Source: Desulfobacterales bacterium (GTDB taxonomy: Bacteria; Desulfobacterota; Desulfobacteria; Desulfobacterales; 4be13). From it: 6,925 nucleotides of DNA. Made by a program: the position numbers and the translations under genes. Location of the stretch: assembly GCA_029934695.1 (NCBI GenBank), contig JAOZLU010000380.1, forward strand, positions 1 through 6,925. Direction: 5' to 3'. The notes beneath the pieces are model-generated. The model did no database searches. It was not told where the DNA came from and saw only the letters and a program-made list of their open reading frames with translations. This document shows, in pieces, positions 1 through 5,864 of the stretch. Position 1 is the first letter of the stretch; every line of letters starts with the position of its first letter.

Positions 1-119
1 AAAAATCCCGGAAAACTTTTGGCCGGGTACTTAAGAGAAACTGCGCTGTAAATTCAAAGCATCCCATGGCGCAGATCAGGCAATATTTGCCTTCTTGATG
101 AATTTTAGGAGATTAATGA
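1..119. other. Leader region upstream of yidC, no gene identified
   Basis: No gene can be assigned here. On the plus strand three frames are open from the left edge, with stops at 32-34, 49-51 and 96-98. One of them could be the tail of an upstream gene; yidD is the usual neighbour, but no YidD motif is visible. Positions 7-27 form an imperfect inverted repeat (CCCGG at 7-11, CCGGG at 23-27, with AAAA and TTTT between). On the minus strand this would be followed by a T run at the edge, but without the flanking sequence I do not call it a terminator. Confidence 0.3.
78..92. promoter_or_regulatory. Small dyad in the yidC leader
   Basis: AGGCAA (78-83) and TTGCCT (87-92) form a perfect 6-bp inverted repeat around TAT, ending 27 bp before the yidC start codon. 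It could be an operator-like dyad or a small leader hairpin, or chance. No -35/-10 promoter pair could be recognised with confidence nearby. Confidence 0.2.
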
Positions 120-1787
120 ATGGAACAAGCTCGATTATTTCTGGCGATAGCACTTTCTTTTCTTGTATTTTTTGTATGGGAATTCTTTATTGTTGACAGG
201 GAACCCGTTCAGAAGCCGGACAAAATGACCCAATCCGAACAGATGCCAGAAGACTATCCCAAAGAAGACCCATATATAAAAGAACCTGTAGCAGATACGG
301 CATTCCCCTCCTCAGCAGAGGAGATTTTGCCGTCTGCCCAGGAATCCAGAATCATCACTGTGAACTCTCCCTTGTACTCAGTAAAAATTTCAGAAAAGGG
401 AAGTGTCTTTCAAAGTTTTATTCTGAAAGATTACAGGGAAAAAAAGGAAAAGGACTCACCTCCCAAAGAAATGATACCCAAAAGCATCCGGACCGGAACC
501 ATCCGGACCGGATTTGCCGGCAACAGCCTTCCGGGGTTGGAGGAAGCAATGTTTTCAGCAAATACTGAAGCAGATGCTGTGGATGTTTTCAGCCAGACTG
601 AAACCCTCTCTTTTTCATGGAGAACGCCCGAGGGAATCGTGGTTGAAAAGACTTTTCATTTCTCACCTGAAACCTATCTCATCGGTCTTACCGTGACCAT
701 AAAAAACGGCTCTTACGAGACCCTTGAGGGGAACCTGATATTGTCTTTGGCAGGTGTTGTTCCTGAAAAGAGCGATTCATACAGTTTTGAAGGGCCGAGT
801 GCGCTCATCAATGACAGCGTGGAAGAGGTTGCAATTAAGAATATTGAGGATAAGAAAAAGTATGACGGAACCCTGAAATGGATCGGGATTGAAGACCGTT
901 ATTTTCTGTCCAGCATTATTCCTGTAATGCCTGTTGAATCAAGTATGCGCCTTTTGCTGAAGGATAAAAAGGTGTTTGAAAATCAGTACATGCATTCAGC
1001 CAGCAATATCCGCCCTGAAACCCAGCAGCGTTTTGAGTTCAATCTCTTTCTGGGGCCCAAAAGTCTTCACATACTGAGCAGTCTCAATAACGACTTGGAC
1101 AAGGCAATTGATTTTGGGTGGTTTGATGTTATCGCCAAACCATGCCTGCTGATAATGAATTTCCTATATGCCAGTTTTATTCCCAATTACGGCATTGCGA
1201 TCATTATTTTAACGACATTTATCAAGCTGATCCTGTGGCCCCTTGGGAGCAAAAGCTATAAGTCCATGAATGAGATGAAGAAGATTCAGCCTCTGATGAC
1301 AGAGATCAGAGAAAAATATAAGGACGACAAGAAAATGATGAATCAGGAACTAATGAATCTGTACAAAACATACAAGATAAATCCCATGGGCGGATGCCTT
1401 CCGATGATTCTTCAGATTCCTGTATTCATCGCCTTTTACAGAATGCTGTATGAAGCCATAGAACTCAGGCACGCACCCTTTCTTTTGTGGATTGATGACC
1501 TGTCCGCGCCGGACCGTCTTTTACATTTCAGTTTTTCCATCCCTTTCATGGAACCGCCTTATGGTATTCCTGTCTTGACAATCGTTATGGGAGGCACGAT
1601 GTTGTTGCAGCAGAGAATGTCACCGCCCCCGGGTGACCCTGCACAGGCCAAGATTATGATGTTCATGCCTATTGTGTTTACGGTTATTTTCATAAATTTT
1701 TCATCCGGACTCGTTTTATACTGGCTTGTAAACAACATCCTGTCGATCTCTCAGCAGTACTATATTTCAAAGAAAAAAAACGCTTGA
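120..1787 (+). CDS. yidC: Membrane protein insertase YidC (Oxa1/Alb3 family)
   Basis: YidC inserts and folds inner-membrane proteins, alone or with the Sec translocon. The 555 residues are close to the usual Gram-negative length. Residues 5-24 form the first membrane segment. A long periplasmic region follows (about 25-340), opening with an acidic, proline-rich linker. The conserved insertase domain starts near 355: one membrane segment at about 356-372, a charged cytoplasmic helical hairpin, the GGCLP motif at 424-428 leading a second, then segments near 481-500 and 512-540, and a basic tail ending KKKNA. The position equivalent to the groove arginine (R366 in E. coli) is lysine, K369. The ATG at 120 is chosen because AGGAGA (107-112) lies 7 nt upstream and the N-terminal segment starts directly. 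The gene ends in tandem stops TGA-TAA. jag follows after a 100-bp spacer in the conserved yidC-jag-mnmE order. Confidence 0.97.
   Translation: MEQARLFLAIALSFLVFFVWEFFIVDREPVQKPDKMTQSEQMPEDYPKEDPYIKEPVADTAFPSSAEEILPSAQESRIITVNSPLYSVKISEKGSVFQSFILKDYREKKEKDSPPKEMIPKSIRTGTIRTGFAGNSLPGLEEAMFSANTEADAVDVFSQTETLSFSWRTPEGIVVEKTFHFSPETYLIGLTVTIKNGSYETLEGNLILSLAGVVPEKSDSYSFEGPSALINDSVEEVAIKNIEDKKKYDGTLKWIGIEDRYFLSSIIPVMPVESSMRLLLKDKKVFENQYMHSASNIRPETQQRFEFNLFLGPKSLHILSSLNNDLDKAIDFGWFDVIAKPCLLIMNFLYASFIPNYGIAIIILTTFIKLILWPLGSKSYKSMNEMKKIQPLMTEIREKYKDDKKMMNQELMNLYKTYKINPMGGCLPMILQIPVFIAFYRMLYEAIELRHAPFLLWIDDLSAPDRLLHFSFSIPFMEPPYGIPVLTIVMGGTMLLQQRMSPPPGDPAQAKIMMFMPIVFTVIFINFSSGLVLYWLVNNILSISQQYYISKKKNA
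486..512 (+). repeat. Short direct repeat in yidC
   Basis: ATCCGGACCGGA occurs at 486-497 and again at 501-512, a 15-bp period that encodes a repeated IRTG motif in the variable periplasmic part of YidC. It keeps frame and is probably a small local duplication. Confidence 0.6.
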
Positions 1788-1797
1788 TAAGCAGGAG

Positions 1798-1848
1798 GTG
1801 AGAAGTGGAACCGGGGGAATCTCTCTTTTTTTCGCTTACACTTCTCAC
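1798..1848. repeat. 10-bp inverted repeat in the yidC-jag spacer
   Basis: GTGAGAAGTG (1798-1807) is the exact reverse complement of CACTTCTCAC (1839-1848), with a 31-nt loop containing a T run. In mRNA it could form a long-looped hairpin between yidC and jag. The right arm is also the beginning of the heptad array at 1840-1867, so the dyad may be a by-product of that array rather than a selected structure. Confidence 0.5.
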
Positions 1849-1867
1849 TTCCCACTTTTCATTTCTC
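1840..1867. repeat. Heptanucleotide array in the yidC-jag spacer
   Basis: Four consecutive 7-bp units start at 1840, 1847, 1854 and 1861. The first two are ACTTCTC and ACTTCCC; the third differs from the first at one position and the fourth at one position. The array is wholly pyrimidine apart from one A at the start of each unit. It ends shortly before the jag ribosome binding site. Confidence 0.6.
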
Positions 1868-1874
1868 AATTGAC

Positions 1875-1880
1875 GGAGGT
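1875..1880 (+). promoter_or_regulatory. Ribosome binding site that fixes the jag start
   Basis: GGAGGT lies 7 nt before the ATG at 1888. The reading frame stays open back to a GTG at 1798, but that codon overlaps an identical GGAGGT (1794-1799) with no spacing, and the extra 30 residues are encoded largely by the spacer repeat. The ATG at 1888 is therefore the start. Confidence 0.8.
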
Positions 1881-1887
1881 TATACAG

Positions 1888-2841
1888 ATGTCGCCTTTTT
1901 TAGAATTTGAAGGCAAGACTGTTGAAAAGGCAGTCGCGAAAGCTTGCACAAAATTGAACATCTCCAAGGATAAGCTTAAATATGATGTGATCTCTTACGG
2001 ATCCACCGGAATTTTCGGCCTGGTGGGAATCAAAAAATCGAAAATCCGCGTGGCCTCACCTGAACCGGAAGCTCCCAAGCCCGTTCGCAGAGATGCTGAC
2101 AAAGACAAAAATAAAAATAAGGATAAGAGTAAGGACAAGGACAAGGATAAGAGTAAGGACAAGGACAAGGACAAGGATAAGAGTAAGGACAAGGACAAGG
2201 ATAAGGATAAGAGTAAGGACAAGGACAAGGACAAGGATAAGAGTAAGGACAAGGACAAGGATGGGCACCGCTCCTATAATCACAGTGCCGTTGAATCTGA
2301 AGTCTCTACCCCATCTTCAATAGTACAAGAAGTCTTTGATGCCCCTGAAATTGATGCTTTATCTGAATCGCCTTCGGAACTTGGCAGAGAAGCGCTGCAA
2401 CGCATTGTGGATTTTATTACGACAGACGCAGAAATATCCGTCAGGGAGACTCCGGAGCGAATTTTTTTCAATGTTGAAGGGGGAAACACGGCAGTTCTCA
2501 TTGGAAAGCGCGGCCAGACCCTTGAGGCAATTCAGTATCTCGTTGAAAAGGTTATCAACAAGCGCAGCACGAAGAGAATCCGCATTCAGGTGGACGTTGA
2601 AGGGTATCTTGACGGCAGAAAGGCTAAACTGGAAGGCCTTGCCGCACGTCTTTCGGAAAAGGCAAAACGTATCGGAAAACCTGTGACAATCGGCCAGTTG
2701 AACGCCCATGACAGAAGAATCGTTCACATCGCCCTGAAAGATGACAGCAATGTCAGAACCCAGAGCATGGGGGATGGCTTTTACAGGAAACTGGTGATAT
2801 TTCCCCAGAGAAAATTTCCCCGGAAGAAAGAAATTTCCTGA
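1888..2841 (+). CDS. jag: Jag/KhpB RNA-binding protein (Jag-N, KH, R3H domains)
   Basis: This is a cytoplasmic RNA-binding protein usually encoded after yidC. In Firmicutes its homologues (KhpB/EloR) pair with KhpA and affect cell-envelope growth; the role in Gram-negatives is little known. The 317-residue product starts with a Jag-N domain (about 1-55, ending in a glycine-rich GIFGLVG stretch). A linker of about 110 residues follows. Its part from about 71 to 125 is nearly pure alternating Lys-Asp, with Ser or Asn at intervals. The KH domain (about 168-240) carries the GxxG loop G206-K-R-G209. The R3H domain (about 241-305) carries the RxxxH signature at R276 and H280. All functional motifs are intact. 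The odd feature is the linker, built from 30-bp DNA repeats with no stop in most alternative frames, which explains several spurious reading frames over it. Confidence 0.93.
   Translation: MSPFLEFEGKTVEKAVAKACTKLNISKDKLKYDVISYGSTGIFGLVGIKKSKIRVASPEPEAPKPVRRDADKDKNKNKDKSKDKDKDKSKDKDKDKDKSKDKDKDKDKSKDKDKDKDKSKDKDKDGHRSYNHSAVESEVSTPSSIVQEVFDAPEIDALSESPSELGREALQRIVDFITTDAEISVRETPERIFFNVEGGNTAVLIGKRGQTLEAIQYLVEKVINKRSTKRIRIQVDVEGYLDGRKAKLEGLAARLSEKAKRIGKPVTIGQLNAHDRRIVHIALKDDSNVRTQSMGDGFYRKLVIFPQRKFPRKKEIS
2131..2262. repeat. 30-bp minisatellite encoding the Lys-Asp linker of Jag
   Basis: Four contiguous 30-bp copies lie at 2131-2160, 2161-2190, 2191-2220 and 2221-2250. They are identical except for one substitution (T for C at 2202). 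A partial copy follows to 2262, and degenerate related codons precede (2098-2130). Each copy reads in frame as ten residues, KDKDKDKSKD. Within a unit there is a 6-bp sub-period (AAGGAC/AAGGAT). The near-identity suggests recent expansion. There are no spacers between copies. Confidence 0.95.
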
Positions 2842-2861
2842 TTTGTCAGAGATCAGTTGCC

Positions 2862-2904
2862 CCATAATCACTGACCACTGGCCCATGACCCCATGACCAT
2901 GACC
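2862..2904. repeat. Heptad-like array spanning the jag-mnmE spacer and the mnmE start
   Basis: Starting at 2862 the sequence parses into imperfect 7-bp units at 2862, 2869 (CACTGAC), 2876 (CACTGGC) and 2883 (CCATGAC), then an 8-bp and a 6-bp variant (2890-2897, 2898-2903), all resembling CCATGAC. The last two units contain the ATG codons at 2893 and 2899, so the mnmE N-terminus MTMT is encoded by repeat sequence. The first unit is only weakly similar. Confidence 0.55.
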
Positions 2905-4293
2905 AATTCTACTATCGCCGCCATAGCGACCCCGACAGGGAGCGGCGGTATCGGTATTATCAAAATTTCCGGACAGGATGCGGCATCAGTTGCCGCATCT
3001 GTTTTCCGGCCGTCAGACAGGAATGCCGTCTTTTCAAAAGATGGCATTCCTGTTCAGTCTCATCACCTTTATCACGGATATATAGCAGACCCTCAGAACG
3101 GCCGGATTCTTGATGAGGTTCTTCTTACGGTCATGCTTGCGCCTCATTCCTATACCAGAGAGGATGTTGTTGAAATTCAGGCGCATGGAGGTTTTGCCGT
3201 ATTAAACGCCATTCTGAATCTGGTATTGGAAAGAGGAGCCAGGCTTGCCGACCCGGGTGAGTTTACAAAACGGGCTTATATCAACGGGCGTATTGATCTG
3301 ACCCAGGCTGAAGCTGTCATTGATATTATCAACGCTAAAACAGAGTCATCGCTTGAAATTGCCGCGGCCCAGATCAGGGGCAGCATAAAAGAACGTATTG
3401 AATCCGTCAGAGACACACTTCTTTTTATGCTGATTGAAACCGAGGCTGCCATAGATTTTCCTGATGATGTGGAAGAAAGCATTGATACGGACACGATGAC
3501 TCAAGTGCTTGAAAAGGAGGTGGTGAATCAGTTAAACGGTCTTATTGACCAATATGAAAACGCCCATTTTTTAAGAGACGGTCTTAAAGTGCTGATTGCA
3601 GGCAGGCCCAATGTTGGGAAATCCAGCCTTATGAACAGTCTGCTCAGAAAAGATCGTGCCATTGTTACGCCTGTTCCCGGAACCACCAGGGACGTTATTG
3701 AGGAAACATTGAATATCCGGGGGATTCCGGTCATCATCAGCGACACTGCCGGCCTGCACAAAACAGATGATCCTATTGAAATTTTAGGCATAAAAAAAAC
3801 ATACCGTCATATCAGAGATGCTGATCTCATTCTTTTTATGACTGACCTCAGCTGTCCCCTGACAAATGACGATCATAAAATATATGAAGATATCTGCCAC
3901 AAGGCATTTATGATTGTCACCAACAAGTCGGACCTTGCAGATGATGAATTCTGTCCTGAACTGCCCGATTTGTGGAAGAAGACTTATGTCATAAAGACTT
4001 CGGCGATTTACGACAGGGGTTTGGACACGCTCAGGGATATGATTGCGGAATTTTCCACGGGCGGATATGATGAGAGGAACACAGTGATTCCCAATCTGAG
4101 GCACAAAATTGCCCTTGAAGGGAGCCTTAGGGCAGTGTCTGCTGCTGCGGACGGCATTCGGACGGGAATGCCTTTTGAACTGATTAATATTGATATCCGG
4201 GAAGCTGCTGACTTGCTTGGGGAAATTATGGGAATTACCATCAGAGAGGATGTGCTGGATCAGATTTTCAGCAGATTTTGTATCGGAAAATGA
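2893..4293 (+). CDS. mnmE: tRNA modification GTPase MnmE (TrmE)
   Basis: With MnmG, MnmE installs the carboxymethylaminomethyl group at C5 of wobble uridine 34 in certain tRNAs, using a folate one-carbon donor and GTP hydrolysis driven by potassium-dependent dimerisation. The 466 residues cover the whole family: the N-terminal folate-binding domain (to about 122), a helical domain, the inserted G domain and the C-terminal helices. G-domain motifs are P-loop GRPNVGKS (237-244, with the family's K+-binding Asn at 240), TTRD (264-267), DTAG (284-287) and NKSD (344-347). The protein ends in the diagnostic CIGK with catalytic Cys463. Two ATGs are possible, 2893 and 2899; neither has a Shine-Dalgarno sequence, and both lie in a short repeat array. 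The shorter form aligns slightly better with the usual N-terminus. A 37-bp palindrome lies in a variable loop near residue 48. Confidence 0.97.
   Translation: MTMTNSTIAAIATPTGSGGIGIIKISGQDAASVAASVFRPSDRNAVFSKDGIPVQSHHLYHGYIADPQNGRILDEVLLTVMLAPHSYTREDVVEIQAHGGFAVLNAILNLVLERGARLADPGEFTKRAYINGRIDLTQAEAVIDIINAKTESSLEIAAAQIRGSIKERIESVRDTLLFMLIETEAAIDFPDDVEESIDTDTMTQVLEKEVVNQLNGLIDQYENAHFLRDGLKVLIAGRPNVGKSSLMNSLLRKDRAIVTPVPGTTRDVIEETLNIRGIPVIISDTAGLHKTDDPIEILGIKKTYRHIRDADLILFMTDLSCPLTNDDHKIYEDICHKAFMIVTNKSDLADDEFCPELPDLWKKTYVIKTSAIYDRGLDTLRDMIAEFSTGGYDERNTVIPNLRHKIALEGSLRAVSAAADGIRTGMPFELINIDIREAADLLGEIMGITIREDVLDQIFSRFCIGK
3017..3053. repeat. 37-bp near-perfect palindrome inside mnmE
   Basis: The arms 3017-3034 and 3036-3053 are reverse complements over 18 bp apart from one position (G3028 opposite T3042, which would be a G-U pair in RNA), around a single central C at 3035. 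The outer arms are ACAGGAATGCC and GGCATTCCTGT. The encoded residues fall in a poorly conserved loop of the MnmE N-terminal domain, between the FRP and HHLYHGYI stretches. Confidence 0.85.
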
Positions 4294-4324
4294 AACGTAA
4301 ACGTAAACCTGAAACCTAAAATGT
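4292..4324. repeat. Hexa/heptanucleotide array in the mnmE-YkgJ spacer
   Basis: Units of 6-7 bp follow each other: GAAACGT (4292-4298), AAACGT (4299-4304), AAACCT (4305-4310), then GAAACCT and AAAATGT to 4324. The array begins inside the mnmE stop codon TGA (4291-4293) and fills most of the 48-bp spacer up to the ribosome binding site of the next gene. Confidence 0.55.
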
Positions 4325-4341
4325 GAAGCAGGAATTGAATT

Positions 4342-5019
4342 ATGAGTATGGATTTCACACCTTTTTTTAAGAAATATGAAGAGCTTGTAACAACAGTGGA
4401 CAGTGTGTTTGAACGTGTGAAAAAGGAGTATCCGGAATGCGTGAAGTGTCAGATCGGATGCTCTGACTGCTGTCATGCGTTGTTTGATCTTACCCTGATT
4501 GAAGCGATATATATCAGCCATCACTTCAATAAAAAATTTCAGGGACAGGAAAGAGAACAGCTCATTGACAGAGCCAGCCGTTCGGATCGGGATATATACA
4601 AAATCAAAAGGGAAGCGTATAAAAGTCTGGAATCCGGAAAGCATGAAGATGAGATACTGACAGATATGGCCCAGGAACGTGCCAGATGCTCTTTGCTGAA
4701 TGAGCAGGACAATTGTGATCTGTATGAATATCGGCCGATAACATGCAGATTTTACGGAATACCGACATCCATAGCCGGAAAAGGCTATACCTGCGGCATA
4801 TCAGACTTTATCCAGGGCACACAATATCCCACGGTCAATCTGGATGTCATTCATCAAAAGCTTTACGAAATATCAGGTGAACTTGTCAAAGGAATTCAGT
4901 CCAGATATCTCAGAATGGCAGATATGCTCGTGCCGGTATCCATGGCAGTGATCACGACATACAATGAGAATTATCTCGGGGTAGGCATTGAGGGAAAAGA
5001 AGGAGAAAAAAATGAGTGA
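4342..5019 (+). CDS. YkgJ-family cysteine-cluster protein (putative Zn/Fe-binding)
   Basis: The 225-residue protein has the cysteine pattern of the YkgJ-type zinc/iron-chelating domain: C33-x2-C36-x3-C40-x2-C43-C44, then C116, C125, C135 and C151. The stretch around C125-C135 (CDLYEYRPITCRFYG) is typical of the family, in which a Y-RP-CR segment recurs. A metal site, possibly an Fe-S cluster, is likely. The cellular role of the family is not settled and I assign no reaction. No signal peptide or membrane segment is seen, so it should be cytoplasmic. The ATG at 4342 has AGGA (4330-4333) 8 nt upstream; an in-frame ATG at 4348 is the alternative. It lies 48 bp after mnmE and overlaps the next gene by 8 bp, so it heads a coupled group of three. 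Confidence 0.88.
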   Translation: MSMDFTPFFKKYEELVTTVDSVFERVKKEYPECVKCQIGCSDCCHALFDLTLIEAIYISHHFNKKFQGQEREQLIDRASRSDRDIYKIKREAYKSLESGKHEDEILTDMAQERARCSLLNEQDNCDLYEYRPITCRFYGIPTSIAGKGYTCGISDFIQGTQYPTVNLDVIHQKLYEISGELVKGIQSRYLRMADMLVPVSMAVITTYNENYLGVGIEGKEGEKNE

Positions 5020-5362
5020 ATTTTCACCTGCTGAAGTGGAAGAGAAAAAAAAGGCGATTTTTGAATGTATGTCTCCGCGGCGACAGAAACATATCCTGAA
5101 AAAAGGATATGACAAATGGGACCCATTTCAGGAACCCCAGGATCCTATCGACATCAGGAAGGATAAGTCAAAGCGAACCACTCAGGCACTCGTAAGGGAG
5201 TTTTTGGAAACACGGAGCTTTGAAGAATACAGCAATGAATATGGAAGAGGAGTGCTTGAAATCTGCCTTGGAATAATTAATGATGATGAGCGTCACAAAG
5301 GCATGTATGAATTCTCATGCTGGTATCACGAACTTTTGAATAAAGAAAGAGTTGAATCATGA
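5012..5362 (+). CDS. Conserved-looking hypothetical protein, 116 residues
   Basis: I do not recognise a family. The product is a small soluble, highly charged protein without signal peptide or membrane segment. It begins with a helical Glu/Lys-rich stretch, then a segment rich in Arg, Lys, Trp and Pro (SPRRQKHILKKGYDKWDPF at about 20-38) that looks like a conserved motif. A mostly helical C-terminal half contains the FEEYSNEYGRG stretch. Cys appears at three scattered positions, not as a cluster. The ATG at 5012 is chosen because AGGAG (5001-5005) lies 6 nt upstream; the frame is open further back to a TTG at 4988, which only adds a lysine-rich run encoded within the preceding gene. It overlaps the YkgJ-type gene by 8 bp and the next gene by 4 bp, indicating coupled translation and a probable shared function. 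Confidence 0.82.
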   Translation: MSEFSPAEVEEKKKAIFECMSPRRQKHILKKGYDKWDPFQEPQDPIDIRKDKSKRTTQALVREFLETRSFEEYSNEYGRGVLEICLGIINDDERHKGMYEFSCWYHELLNKERVES

Positions 5363-5853
5363 AACAGAAATACACCATTTTAAGAGATGATGAAAAAAAA
5401 GAACTGGTGATCAAAGAATTTGCAGAGCTGGACAAAGAAGTGCTGTCATTTTTGTGCGAGGAAACATATCAGAAAGAAGCCATAGAAGCTGCAATTGCAG
5501 AGGGCAAGGCGTCTGTTATCACAGCGTTAAGGACTCATAACATGTATCCACCCGGTTTATATGCAGATAAAATAGCCGAATCGGTTATGGTGCTGTACAA
5601 TTCTGAAGGCAAATCCGAAGAGAGCCTGTCCGCAGATATTTTTTTCAATGATTTTGAATTTTTGACAAAGAATCAGCCGGAGCCGGAGCCGGAGCCGGAG
5701 CCTGCTGAAGAGACTGAGGAGGAAGCAGAGGATATCGACGATTTGCTTGAAGATGATATTGAAACTGATTTTGACAAGGCTCCCATAAACCCCATTAATT
5801 CTCCTCTTAAAATCGCAGAGGATGAGTCACTTGATGTTGAGGAGGAGACGTGA
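5359..5853 (+). CDS. Hypothetical protein with acidic tail, 164 residues
   Basis: No family is recognised. Residues 1-80 look like a compact mainly helical domain (containing THNMYPPGLYADKI). The rest is low-complexity and strongly acidic: a PEPEPEPEP tract at about 107-115, then many Glu and Asp residues to the end. There is no signal peptide or membrane segment. The start ATG overlaps the previous stop as ATGA (5359-5362), a classic coupling arrangement, with a weak purine-rich site GAAAGAG (5345-5351). It is the last gene of the plus-strand group. No T-run terminator follows; the GC-rich element at 5865-6060 begins 11 bp after the stop. The acidic tail may be an unstructured linker or a binding surface for a basic partner. 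Confidence 0.8.
   Translation: MKQKYTILRDDEKKELVIKEFAELDKEVLSFLCEETYQKEAIEAAIAEGKASVITALRTHNMYPPGLYADKIAESVMVLYNSEGKSEESLSADIFFNDFEFLTKNQPEPEPEPEPAEETEEEAEDIDDLLEDDIETDFDKAPINPINSPLKIAEDESLDVEEET
5677..5700. repeat. CCGGAG hexanucleotide repeat, four copies
   Basis: Four perfect tandem copies of CCGGAG encode the Pro-Glu tract of the acidic-tailed protein. A 6-bp unit preserves the reading frame whatever its copy number, so length changes would alter only the linker. Confidence 0.9.
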
Positions 5854-5864
5854 AAAGCCTTTCG

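Noticed and set aside
1..98. C-terminus of yidD at the left edge
   Set aside because: yidD is the expected neighbour, but none of the three open plus-strand frames ends in a recognisable YidD sequence, so it cannot be claimed.
1798..1887. N-terminal extension of Jag from the GTG at 1798
   Set aside because: The GTG overlaps the nearest GGAGGT with no spacing, the added residues are spacer and repeat sequence, and the ATG at 1888 has a well spaced ribosome site followed directly by the Jag-N domain.
2131..2250. CRISPR array
   Set aside because: The 30-bp repeats are directly contiguous with no spacers and are in frame within a protein.
1995..2323. Reading frames of Leu-Ser, Leu-Val or Arg-Thr repeats over the jag linker on both strands
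   Set aside because: They exist only because the 6-bp periodic minisatellite lacks stops in most frames. The KH-R3H protein on the plus strand explains the region.
2359..2886. Minus-strand reading frame of 175 codons opposite jag
   Set aside because: It lies antisense to the conserved KH-R3H coding sequence, has no recognisable domain and no ribosome site that I can see.
3784..4644. Minus-strand reading frame of 286 codons across mnmE and the cysteine-cluster gene
   Set aside because: It spans two well supported plus-strand genes and their spacer, and its translation shows no family features.
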